Assembly: GCA_018894435.1 (NCBI GenBank)
Contig: JAHIPI010000087.1
Span: 1 to 37,859 of the forward strand
From: Candidatus Omnitrophota bacterium
GTDB lineage: Bacteria > Omnitrophota > Gorgyraeia > JAHIPI01
DNA: 37,859 bases
Reading direction: 5' to 3'
The stretch's first letter is position 1; each line of letters opens with the position of its first letter. Shown one piece after another: positions 13,413 through 21,521 of this stretch. Both the position numbers and the translations under genes were made by a program. Below the pieces are notes generated by a model. The model was given only the letters and a program-made list of their open reading frames with translations. It made no database searches and was not told where the DNA came from.

Positions 13413-15680
13413 TTATGCCGCATCGTTTCGTATTATAAGCGCGCTGACCAGATTCAATATTCCAACAGCGATTAGGCATTGCAATATGCCCAAAATGGGC
13501 ACAAAAATAGCCGCTAAGAGAAGAGCGCCCGCTACCCCTCCAGCCAAATCCGCGCCGTATAAAACGCCGGAGGTCTTGCCGACATCCGAACCTCCCTTCG
13601 TAATTATCTTACTTGCCAGCGCAAACTGTGCCCCTCCCAAAATGCCCGTTATAAATACAAGCGCGGGAAAGATAAAGAGTGCTCCCGCATTTGCCCAATA
13701 AAAATGCGTATAATTTGACAAGGTTTTAAAAATGGGTATAAGGGAAAATGAAAATAAGCTTAGCGCTATTTTGCTTTTCTTAAGGCTCAGGGAAGAGTTC
13801 TTTATATAATCCATTCTTTTTGATGTTATAAAACTCCCTGCGCCGAGACCCGCCATGAATAATGTCACAATAAGGCCTAATTTATAATACAGATAGCCGT
13901 ACAGGGCTTGAAAGGCCAGCATAATGCTCAGCTCTATTGCCATTTCCGCAAAGCCGGTTGTGACCACGGCAATTATGATGGGCCGATGAGCAGTCTTTTC
14001 TTTTTTTATTCCGAGTAATATTACAACAAAATAGGCAAGAAAGATGAAATACCAAAGGATTTTTTCATTTAATACCTTTAGGAGCGCATTAAAAGTAGGC
14101 TGAAACGATGTTGCCCAGAGGGTCATATCGTAATAATAGGATACCGGTTTAAAGTCTGTGTTTATGCGTAGTTTTTTTGCCCCTCGTATGGTCCTTTCTG
14201 CGTATTCGACCCTTTCGGGTATAAGGCGATTCTCAAGATAGTAGTCACGCACAAAGGTCGTTTTTATCTTGCGCGCATCGAGAGCCTCTTGCAGTGATTT
14301 TGCATCTACGTTTGCGGCACTGCCTCGAAATGCGATGAATTTCATGTTTTCTCCGGGGATTATCTTTACTTCAAACCCGGCGACAACTAATGTTCTATAT
14401 ATAGTACCTAGATATTCCGCGAGTTCCGTGCCGATATAGTTTTCGCCCCCCTCGCAGCCTAATGATAATATGCCGTTTTCCTTGAGTATATTTTTTGCTT
14501 CTGTAAAGAATTCTTTTGTATAGAACCTGTTTACCTGAATAGTATGAGGGGCGGGGACGGCTAATATTATAATGTCATATTTTTTATGCGTGGTTTTTAT
14601 GTAAGAACGGCCGTCACCCCAATGTATTTTTAGAATAGGATTTGAAAGCTCTTCCTGCAACCTCTTGCCTATGGCATTCTTCGCAACTTTTATTAAAACC
14701 GGGTCAAGCTCTACATAATCCACTAGATCCAGATCATATTTGTATAGTTCGCCAAGCGTGCCGTTTAACCCTCCGCCTACCAAAAGAATATTTCGTGGAT
14801 TGGGATGAATCGCCAGGGGATAATGAACGGTTTCTTCAGCTCCACGTGCATCCGGAGAGGTAAAGGTAAATCCGCCGCTTACATAAAAACTGAACTGACC
14901 CCTTTCGGATACAGCCGTAACGTTGCCATAAATAGAATTTTCGGTCTTTATGAGATTAAAAGGCCGCCACATTATAAGCCTGGATAATCTTTCTATTCTC
15001 CTTGGGACTTCAAGCGGCCATGATGCCATATTTAGCGCTAGGAGAAAAACTGCTATATATCTTAAAATAAACACCTTTTTATTTGTCGCATACCGCAAAA
15101 GTAATATCGCAGTTATCAGGATGAAGAAGCTTAAGGCAAAAGCAATATTGAAAGGCGTTAATATTTTTATAAGTATAAGACTCACGAGTGTCCCGCCTAT
15201 TACTGTTCCGGCCGCCTCAAAGAAATAGGCACTTACGGTACTCTTTGCCTTGTCGGAGTGAAATCGGGATATGATCTTTGCGCCTAATGGGAATAAAAAA
15301 CCATACGGCAGGCAGAATAAACTGAGTGCAGCCAGGGAGAGGTAAAATGCGGGGCCGAAACCTATGATTTCGCCGGGCATAAGGGCCATTATATGCTTCA
15401 TTGTTCTGGCTAAAAAAAGCGTAGCCGGAATTGCCAATGCGAGCAATATCAGCATTGCGGCAAAGACTTCTAGTTTATTAATTATTTTATCGGACACTTT
15501 TCCCGAGAGAAAACTTCCGGCTGAAACAAGTAAAAGCCAGCTGGCCAGTATTATTCCTATAGACAGTTCATTACCATAAAATGCGGATAATAGTTCGCGC
15601 AAAAGTATTATTTGCGCGCTTATACTCGCGACCCCCAAGGCTATAAAAGAAGCGGCAATTATTCCGAAAAATCTTTTCAT
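13413..15680 (-). CDS. Multi-TM spermidine-synthase-like (SpeE-fold) membrane protein
   Basis: Three parts are visible: about six transmembrane helices (residues 1-215), a soluble class I methyltransferase/SpeE-like domain (about 225-500) and about six more helices (540-750). The nucleotide-binding motif is NILLVGGGLNGTLGELYKY with VDYVELDP as the acidic ribose-binding residue. The usual SpeE catalytic motif DSTDP is replaced by AVPAP (ILAVPAPHT, 373-380) and GGGDGG by GGGLNG, so classical aminopropyl transfer is doubtful. The soluble domain's side of the membrane is unknown. It lies one base after the radical SAM gene and is last in its operon. Confidence 0.82.
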   Translation of the reverse strand: MKRFFGIIAASFIALGVASISAQIILLRELLSAFYGNELSIGIILASWLLLVSAGSFLSGKVSDKIINKLEVFAAMLILLALAIPATLFLARTMKHIMALMPGEIIGFGPAFYLSLAALSLFCLPYGFLFPLGAKIISRFHSDKAKSTVSAYFFEAAGTVIGGTLVSLILIKILTPFNIAFALSFFILITAILLLRYATNKKVFILRYIAVFLLALNMASWPLEVPRRIERLSRLIMWRPFNLIKTENSIYGNVTAVSERGQFSFYVSGGFTFTSPDARGAEETVHYPLAIHPNPRNILLVGGGLNGTLGELYKYDLDLVDYVELDPVLIKVAKNAIGKRLQEELSNPILKIHWGDGRSYIKTTHKKYDIIILAVPAPHTIQVNRFYTKEFFTEAKNILKENGILSLGCEGGENYIGTELAEYLGTIYRTLVVAGFEVKIIPGENMKFIAFRGSAANVDAKSLQEALDARKIKTTFVRDYYLENRLIPERVEYAERTIRGAKKLRINTDFKPVSYYYDMTLWATSFQPTFNALLKVLNEKILWYFIFLAYFVVILLGIKKEKTAHRPIIIAVVTTGFAEMAIELSIMLAFQALYGYLYYKLGLIVTLFMAGLGAGSFITSKRMDYIKNSSLSLKKSKIALSLFSFSLIPIFKTLSNYTHFYWANAGALFIFPALVFITGILGGAQFALASKIITKGGSDVGKTSGVLYGADLAGGVAGALLLAAIFVPILGILQCLIAVGILNLVSALIIRNDAA

Positions 15681-15681
15681 A

Positions 15682-16884
15682 TTATCCCATTAATTTGGAT
15701 ACGGCAGAATGTGCTGCGCGTGGGTTTTTTTGGTACTTGGGTAGCTCCCAAATGCCGGGTATTTTTTTTGAACAGTATCTACAAGATGAGTTTACTATAT
15801 TGTTTTGCGCTATAAAATAACCCTTTCTTTCAATGAGAAGCCTTTTGCATGACGGGCAGTATGTATTATTGCTTGGATCGTCCGGGATATTTCCTATATA
15901 AACGAAATTTAGACCTACACTCATTGCTGTATCTCTGGCCTCGATCAAGGTTTCGATGGGCGTGGGATAAAGGTTCTTAAGCTTATATGTAGGCCAGAAT
16001 CTTGAAAAATGTAATGGCACATCGCCGCCAAGATTATCTTTTATCCATACACACATCTTCTTTATTGTTCCCATATCATCATTGAGAGTCGGTACCACTA
16101 AATTCGTGATCTCAAGCCATACCCCCTTCCTTTTATATATCAATAATCCCTTGAGGACTGTATCCAGATCCTCTGAGCATATTTCTCCGAGGTACTTTTT
16201 ATCAAATCCCTTAAGGTCTACATTTGCGGCATCAAGATAATTGCATATTTCATCAAGCGGGGCAGCATTTATAAAACCGCCTGTCTTGAATATATTTTTT
16301 ATACCTGCTTTTCTGGCAAGCTTGGCAGTTTCGATAGCGTATTCATAAAAAACCGTGGGTTCAGAATAGGTATAGGCTATAGAAATGGATCCGGAGCGCT
16401 TTGCATTCTCTATGACTGTACTGCACGGAAGTTTTATATTTTCTGTATCTTCGGGCGCCATTTGAGATATCTGCCAGTTTTGGCAGAATTTACATCTGAG
16501 GTTGCATCCTGCGGTAGCAATGCTATAGGCAAGGCTTCCCGGAAGCATGTGGTATATCGGTTTTTTTTCTATCGGGTCCACGTGAACGGCGCACGGCAGT
16601 TCGTAGACAAGGGTTTTAAGTGTGCCGCCCGCGTTTTCTCTGACTTTGCAAAAACTTCGCACGCCATCTTGCAGGATGCATTGCCGTGGGCATAAAAGGC
16701 ATTGGACCGTCTTATCACCCAGCTTTTGGTAAAACATCGCTTCTCTTAAACCGCGCGATTCTCCTATTTTGGCGTGAGCACCTTTTAATCCAAGTATATT
16801 GCCTAAAAAAGGCGCGGCGTAAATCAAAAGGCTCACCCTCGCAAGCTTTTTAAGAAAATCTCGTCTGGAAATATTTTCCGGCAT
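15682..16884 (-). CDS. amrS: AmmeMemoRadiSam-type radical SAM protein with Tat signal
   Basis: The radical SAM motif CNLRCKFC (Cys127, 131, 134) binds a [4Fe-4S] cluster and SAM. An N-terminal cysteine block CLLCPRQCI...SFC (62-79) and a C-terminal CPSC...CRYC pair may bind a further metal or cluster. HVDPIEKKPIYHMLPGSLAY and GCNLRCKFCQNWQISQ are typical of the AmmeMemoRadiSam subfamily, of unknown reaction. Residues 1-38 form a Tat signal: SRRDFLKK, a hydrophobic stretch and an AHA cleavage site. Export of a radical SAM enzyme is odd because SAM and reductant are cytoplasmic; it may remain membrane-anchored. Memo and AMMECR1 partners are not in the window. Confidence 0.85.
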   Translation of the reverse strand: MPENISRRDFLKKLARVSLLIYAAPFLGNILGLKGAHAKIGESRGLREAMFYQKLGDKTVQCLLCPRQCILQDGVRSFCKVRENAGGTLKTLVYELPCAVHVDPIEKKPIYHMLPGSLAYSIATAGCNLRCKFCQNWQISQMAPEDTENIKLPCSTVIENAKRSGSISIAYTYSEPTVFYEYAIETAKLARKAGIKNIFKTGGFINAAPLDEICNYLDAANVDLKGFDKKYLGEICSEDLDTVLKGLLIYKRKGVWLEITNLVVPTLNDDMGTIKKMCVWIKDNLGGDVPLHFSRFWPTYKLKNLYPTPIETLIEARDTAMSVGLNFVYIGNIPDDPSNNTYCPSCKRLLIERKGYFIAQNNIVNSSCRYCSKKIPGIWELPKYQKNPRAAHSAVSKLMG

Positions 16885-16886
16885 AA

Positions 16887-18596
16887 TTATTCTGTTGTGG
16901 CGTTAGTGGCGCTCCCGAGCGGTTCTGTGTCAGCTATTTTAGGTGTTGTTAGATTTTCGTCTAACCATGAAAGGATAGTTTGTGTTACAGCGGGGGCGAC
17001 TTCTATATGTTCTTTTATGTTTCCGGTTTTAACCATTTGTCCTAACAAGTGATCCAAATCGTTAAAATAGGTTGATGTAACGCTATTATTTCCGCTTTTG
17101 GACAGCGCACTTTCTATTTCCTTGGACTCTTCCGGCAGATTTATTCTGTCATTTTTGCCGTGTATGATCAAAACAGGTGCTTTCACTTCTTTAAGTACCT
17201 CAAGCATATCGTAACTGCCGTACGTTTTCACCTTTTTCGTAAATACGCTGCTTGCCTCTATTGTTGTCCAATCCCCCTGGCCCATGGATATCTCTTTAGT
17301 TTGAGATAATGCCTTAACGGCACTCTCAATGTATTGAGGATTATCGCCTATATTATTCTTAATCCAATCGGTTATCTTCTTTGCGTTGTTCTTAAGAGGG
17401 TCCATGGTAGCGCCTGCCGCCAAGAAGACGCATACCCTTATGTCGCTTATTGCGCCGGCCAGATACGCCGCGTAGAACCCCCCTTCTCCATAACCTAGAA
17501 CGCCTATTCTATCTTTATCAACTTCGGGAAGGGACTTCAAGAACTGAACGGCACTTTTTAAATCTTCTATTTCTTCGGCTTGGTCATATGTAGAGAAGAA
17601 CCCCTGGCTCTTACCTACGCCGCGTTTATCAAAACGAAGGACACAATAACCGTTCCGAGCGAGTATACTTGCTATATCTGTAAAAATACCCAAAGCGTTT
17701 TTATCGGACGGCCCCTTATCCCATATAAGTAATAGCGCAGGATACGGTTCTTTTTTTGCAGTAGGAACGGAAAGGGCGCCATTTAAACTAATATCCCCGC
17801 TTTTAAAAACAAGTTCTTTTTCAGCGTAAAGATCGCTCTCATTTACGTACTCTTCAACCGGAATGGACTCTCTACTTACGGATAACACCGCCTTAAAGCC
17901 GCATTTTGGTATTTTTATCATTAAGATATTTCGAAAAGCGCTAGTGATCCAGACCGATGCGAGATCCCCGTTTTCTAGCTCAAAAATCAGATTCTCGCAC
18001 TTTACCTTCTTATCATTGATAGTTATTATATCTTTTCCTATGGCGGTAATAGAGACTACTGCCGGCACGGGCGGTAAGTCCGGCGATATTATAGCCATAG
18101 TGTTAAAAAATTGCTCGCCGCGCTTTTTGAAATTGTATCTTCTTGCTAGCGGCGCATAAGTAACGACCGCTTTTTTATTAAAAATGGTAAAATTGCCTCT
18201 TACGCTCATCCGGTCAAGGCAGGTAAAGGCAGCATTTGAAATACCAAGAAATGAGACGGCATCGCCTAAATTTCTTATATACGCGGTGCTTTTTGCTCCG
18301 TTTTCCGTAATCTCTTCATTGTAGTCTATAAATTCTTTGCCATTTGCGCTAAATCTGATTTTTTGGGTCTTTTTCCGGGAAAGCATACTGCGCGGGAATT
18401 CGACAAGCGATTTATATATCAACTTATTTTCGATTAAGTATCTGTCGATCTTTTCATATCCGCTTGGCACATTATCGTAATAAATCGCATAGAGAAATGT
18501 CTGGCGCCCCTGCCGGTCAATATAGAAAAAAGACAGCACTAAAAGTAGTACCGACATAATCGTTATTATGGCAAGGTACAGGTAGATCTTTTTCAT
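16887..18596 (-). CDS. Alpha/beta-hydrolase-fold protein with a missing nucleophile serine
   Basis: A membrane anchor (IYLYLAIITIMSVLLLVLSF) and an unrecognised N-terminal region (about 30-255) precede an alpha/beta-hydrolase domain (about 260-560). RFDKRGVGKSQG is the oxyanion strand. The nucleophile elbow GxSxG reads G368-Y-G370-E-G372, so Ser is replaced by Gly; the base sequence GGT TAT GGA GAA GGG confirms this. The acid (Asp483 in HGKNDRIN) and His516 (NDLDHLLGQ) remain. It is probably a pseudo-enzyme or a binding protein, or uses another residue. It sits between DUF4416 and the radical SAM gene in the same operon. Confidence 0.83.
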   Translation of the reverse strand: MKKIYLYLAIITIMSVLLLVLSFFYIDRQGRQTFLYAIYYDNVPSGYEKIDRYLIENKLIYKSLVEFPRSMLSRKKTQKIRFSANGKEFIDYNEEITENGAKSTAYIRNLGDAVSFLGISNAAFTCLDRMSVRGNFTIFNKKAVVTYAPLARRYNFKKRGEQFFNTMAIISPDLPPVPAVVSITAIGKDIITINDKKVKCENLIFELENGDLASVWITSAFRNILMIKIPKCGFKAVLSVSRESIPVEEYVNESDLYAEKELVFKSGDISLNGALSVPTAKKEPYPALLLIWDKGPSDKNALGIFTDIASILARNGYCVLRFDKRGVGKSQGFFSTYDQAEEIEDLKSAVQFLKSLPEVDKDRIGVLGYGEGGFYAAYLAGAISDIRVCVFLAAGATMDPLKNNAKKITDWIKNNIGDNPQYIESAVKALSQTKEISMGQGDWTTIEASSVFTKKVKTYGSYDMLEVLKEVKAPVLIIHGKNDRINLPEESKEIESALSKSGNNSVTSTYFNDLDHLLGQMVKTGNIKEHIEVAPAVTQTILSWLDENLTTPKIADTEPLGSATNATTE

Positions 18597-18619
18597 GCAC
18601 GATCCGTAAATTTAAAGCG

Positions 18620-19150
18620 CTATATCTTTAGACTTTCACGGTAGATATGGCGCGCGTTATTAAAAAACATTATACACTCTTCTCTTTTATAATCCGGATA
18701 TGTTGTTTCCAGGGGCCCAAAACTTCCCCCTTGAAATTTGAGAGTTACCTCCGCATAGATCCCATGCCCGAGATATATGCGATGTCCGTAATCCTTGGTG
18801 GTAAGTAGTATTAGTTTGCTTTCGGTTATGTAGCCCGGATCTATGTTTACGAGCCGCTTACCCGCCCTTGATAACACCTTTTCCGTCCTATTGGTTTCTA
18901 TCTTTAAATTATAAATATTTTCCGGACTGACAAGCCGCTTAATACCTATAAATTTTCTCTTTAATCCATCTCCGAGCTCTTCTTGGTAGTAGTCAGTGCT
19001 GCAAAAATCAAGTACGTCGCTTTCCGAGTCTACGGGCCCCCACTTCTTTACCGCAGTTCGGATGGCCGTCTTTAATACACCGGCATCGTTGAATATAAAC
19101 CCTATAATCAATTTTACTTTTTTATGCGGAGCGGACTTGCCCATATTCAC
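18620..19150 (-). CDS. DUF4416 protein
   Basis: The 176-residue product has the conserved DUF4416 elements: VKLIIGFIFNDAG near the start, LDFCSTDYYQEELGDGLKRK, NIDPGYITESKLILLTTKDY and GHRIYLGHGIYAEVTLKFQG with PLETTYPDYK. The family is widespread in anaerobes and its function is unknown. The start overlaps the upstream PilZ gene by 4 bases. It is followed after a 23-base gap by the hydrolase-like gene, so all belong to one transcript started at 19655-19683. Confidence 0.88.
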   Translation of the reverse strand: MNMGKSAPHKKVKLIIGFIFNDAGVLKTAIRTAVKKWGPVDSESDVLDFCSTDYYQEELGDGLKRKFIGIKRLVSPENIYNLKIETNRTEKVLSRAGKRLVNIDPGYITESKLILLTTKDYGHRIYLGHGIYAEVTLKFQGGSFGPLETTYPDYKREECIMFFNNARHIYRESLKI

Positions 19151-19626
19151 GTAGATATTTTTTCTATATATGAAACTAATCTGGCGCTGCCATCGGGCTC
19201 TATATTTACAAATTGCACCCCGGTCTCGAATATCCTTTTCCCGTCAACATCTCTCTCATCAAAAGCACCGCTCGTCCATACTACTTTTCCATCAGCGATA
19301 ATGGGACCCTTTTTATCGGGAATGCTAAATTCCAATAATAGAAGAGTCCCTTCGGTAAGTTTTTCGGTTACAACAAGCCGAACACCCTTTTGAGAGATAT
19401 CTTTTATAGCGCCGTTGAGTTTTAGGTGTAATTTTTTTTCGATACTATACCGGACGGCCAATTCAGTGTTTACGCGCATGGCCTTTCGCCTTTCTTTCCC
19501 GTCCCAGTACTCTCTGACTATGCCTTTGGGGACACCGGCTTTCCTCGACCCCATCTCCTCAATAAAGAGCGCCGCTAATGATAAAATAAGTACTATTATG
19601 ATTATAAGCTGTATTGATAAAAGCAT
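19147..19626 (-). CDS. Membrane-anchored PilZ-domain protein
   Basis: An N-terminal transmembrane helix (LLSIQLIIIIVLILSLAALF) is followed by a PilZ domain. ERRKAMRVNTELAVRY holds RxxxR (RKAMR) and GAIKDISQKGVRLVV holds DxSxxG. The remaining strands (LLLEFSIPDKKGPIIADGKV, TGVQFVNIEP) complete the barrel. Such a protein would read c-di-GMP at the membrane face. GGAGGCA precedes the ATG, and a strong promoter lies just upstream. It is the first gene of the run that includes DUF4416, the hydrolase-like, radical SAM and SpeE-like genes. Confidence 0.87.
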   Translation of the reverse strand: MLLSIQLIIIIVLILSLAALFIEEMGSRKAGVPKGIVREYWDGKERRKAMRVNTELAVRYSIEKKLHLKLNGAIKDISQKGVRLVVTEKLTEGTLLLLEFSIPDKKGPIIADGKVVWTSGAFDERDVDGKRIFETGVQFVNIEPDGSARLVSYIEKIST

Positions 19627-19654
19627 CTATTGCCTCCAGGGATATGTTTTTATT

Positions 19655-19683
19655 ATTATACCCTGGTATGTTGGGATTTTCAA
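19655..19683 (-). promoter_or_regulatory. Sigma-70-type promoter for the PilZ/DUF4416/radical SAM operon
   Basis: On the minus strand, -35 TTGAAA (19683-19678), a 17-base spacer and a perfect -10 TATAAT (19660-19655). A dyad CCAGGG ... CCCTGG flanks the -10 and reaches the Shine-Dalgarno, so an operator is possible. Confidence 0.8.
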
Positions 19684-19735
19684 GATAATCTTAGGGGGGA
19701 AGATAAAGGTATTTTACTAGAGACTTACGCGGTCG

Positions 19736-21280
19736 CTATTTCTTAAATATGCCAAGGAAGGCGGATCCTATATTAGAATCGAACTGCTTCCCTAGATTTT
19801 TTTCAATCTCCACCATGGCCTCATCTATTTTTAAGCCCTTTCTATACGGCCTTTTGCTTGTCATCGCGTCAAAGGCATCGGCAACAGCAAGTATTCGCGA
19901 AAGGACGGGGATTTCTTTGCCCTTTAATCTATCTGGGTAGCCTTTGCCGTCATATCGCTCATGATGATGGCGGATGACCGAAAAACATTTTTCAAGAAAT
20001 TTGACCGAGCGTACCATTTCTACGCCTTTTACCGGATGCGTTTCTACCTCTGCCATTTCTAAGGGTGTCAATGGGCCCGGTTTTTGAAGTATGGAATCGG
20101 GGATTGCTATTTTACCTATATCGTGCAGTTTTCCGGAATATGCGAGAACATCCAAAGCCCTTTTTCCTAGATTTAATTCTTTGGCTATTTTAAGAGCATA
20201 ATTTGTGACCCTTTCAGAATGGCCGGATGTATACGGATCTTTTGCTTCCACAGCATTTACCAGCGCAGCAATTGTGCTGTAATAACTTAATTGTATCTTT
20301 TTATGCAGCTTGGCGTTGTTTAATGCTATCGCGGCATGGATTGCGAAAGTTGAGATGAGATTTATCTCGGAGGCGGTGAATGATTTGACATCCCGGGAAT
20401 ATGCGGCAATAGTTCCCAGTATATTATTCTTGAAAGCTATGGGTACTACGAGTAGAGACCGTATCCCTTCTTTTATGCATTCCTGTAAATGCTTTACGCG
20501 ATTATCGCAAGAAATATCCGCTATGGCTATGGGCACACCGCTTTTTGCCGCTATTCCCGAGATGCCCTCACCTATCTTTAAGGATTCGGTATTTTCCACA
20601 AAAGTACCGCTTAATCCGGAAGCTGCCTCTAAGATGAGCTTGGATCGCGTTTCGTCGAAGACTCTTACTATGCATCCGGATACATTTAAAAAATTAGGTA
20701 CCGTATTAACGATAGTTTGCAATACTTCATTTATCTCAAGGCTTGAGACTAGCCGGTTGCCCAGCTCGAAAATAGTTCTTAGCTCTTCATCGGCCAACCT
20801 TAATTCATTCGCCCGCTCGTTTGCCAGGTTCTTCAGAATTTTGTTCATTTTTCTTGTGTTGGCGTTTAATCTACGGGTCTCAACTTCATTTTTTCTTTTT
20901 TCGGTAATGTCTATTACCAATTCAAGCACCTTATCTGCTTCGCCGAAAGGGTTGAGTATGGGTGAGGCAGCAATCCTGAAGTACCTCTTTTCGCCGTTCA
21001 AATAAACCGTTCGTAAATTGCTTATATGAGTCTTCTTATCGCGAAAAGATTTGATTACGGGGCAGCCGATGCATATATGGTCGCGTTTTTCAAAGGTCTC
21101 GTAGCATTTCTTACCTACAATTTCTTTGCATGGGGCAAACCATGATTCCTGTACCTTGTTTATCCATAAGATATCCATATCCTTGTTTAATACGCACAAA
21201 CCGGCGTTTAGAACATCTAACAATTCCGGGCTTGCCTTGTCTGGTAAATTGATTTGAGGTTGCGTATTTAACATTTGCAT
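19736..21280 (-). CDS. PAS-GAF-HD-GYP c-di-GMP phosphodiesterase
   Basis: Domain order is PAS (about 20-135), a short coiled linker, GAF (about 185-325) and HD-GYP (about 330-512). The HD-GYP motifs are complete: VEAKDPYTSGHSERV, LHDIGKIAIP, HPVKG, HHHERYDGKGYPD and LAVADAFDAMTSKRPYR, so hydrolysis of c-di-GMP is expected. The PAS domain has KKCYETF ... CIGCP cysteines, found in several PAS proteins and possibly redox- or metal-linked. The Shine-Dalgarno is weak (AGAATAAAA). A strong promoter and a candidate c-di-GMP-I riboswitch precede the gene, suggesting feedback by its own substrate. Confidence 0.92.
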   Translation of the reverse strand: MQMLNTQPQINLPDKASPELLDVLNAGLCVLNKDMDILWINKVQESWFAPCKEIVGKKCYETFEKRDHICIGCPVIKSFRDKKTHISNLRTVYLNGEKRYFRIAASPILNPFGEADKVLELVIDITEKRKNEVETRRLNANTRKMNKILKNLANERANELRLADEELRTIFELGNRLVSSLEINEVLQTIVNTVPNFLNVSGCIVRVFDETRSKLILEAASGLSGTFVENTESLKIGEGISGIAAKSGVPIAIADISCDNRVKHLQECIKEGIRSLLVVPIAFKNNILGTIAAYSRDVKSFTASEINLISTFAIHAAIALNNAKLHKKIQLSYYSTIAALVNAVEAKDPYTSGHSERVTNYALKIAKELNLGKRALDVLAYSGKLHDIGKIAIPDSILQKPGPLTPLEMAEVETHPVKGVEMVRSVKFLEKCFSVIRHHHERYDGKGYPDRLKGKEIPVLSRILAVADAFDAMTSKRPYRKGLKIDEAMVEIEKNLGKQFDSNIGSAFLGIFKK

Positions 21281-21313
21281 TTTTATTCTTATAACAGGTT
21301 AGGGAATATTAAA

Positions 21314-21425
21314 GCCGACCTACCAATATAAACTAAATATATAGGCAGCTCGGCCATCTTTGATCTTATCTTTGGTGCAAAGCCATGTGTCCCTTCAAAG
21401 ACTCCGAAGCTTTGCTAACAACTAT
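21314..21425 (-). promoter_or_regulatory. Candidate c-di-GMP-I (GEMM-I) riboswitch with expression platform
   Basis: The leader between the promoter and the HD-GYP gene folds as a GEMM-I-like aptamer (21341-21425). It has AUAG/CUAU and AGC/GCU pairing for the basal stem, the conserved AGCAAA, a CUUC/GAAG hairpin, GGGAC, a second hairpin CUUUG/CAAAG and the closing AUGGCCGAGCUGCC. The same GCUGCC pairs alternatively with GGUAGGUCGGC (21324-21314), a terminator-like stem followed by TTTAATATT. The GNRA tetraloop and the exact GCAAAGCC block are not matched, so the class call is moderate. Confidence 0.55.
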
Positions 21426-21470
21426 AATAAACTATTTACTATCTTAACTCTTATGTGGGGTAACACCTAA

Positions 21471-21499
21471 ACTATACCTTACAACATTGTCGCTGTCAA
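21471..21499 (-). promoter_or_regulatory. Sigma-70-type promoter for the HD-GYP riboswitch leader
   Basis: On the minus strand, a perfect -35 TTGACA (21499-21494), a 17-base spacer and -10 TATAGT (21476-21471), giving an untranslated leader of roughly 180 bases. Confidence 0.82.
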
Positions 21500-21521
21500 G
21501 GATGTGGGGCTAAAAATTACC

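Noticed and set aside
21281-21521. Other riboswitch classes (cobalamin, TPP, SAM, glycine) for the HD-GYP leader
   Set aside because: None of their conserved boxes were found, and the elements present and the downstream gene fit c-di-GMP-I better.
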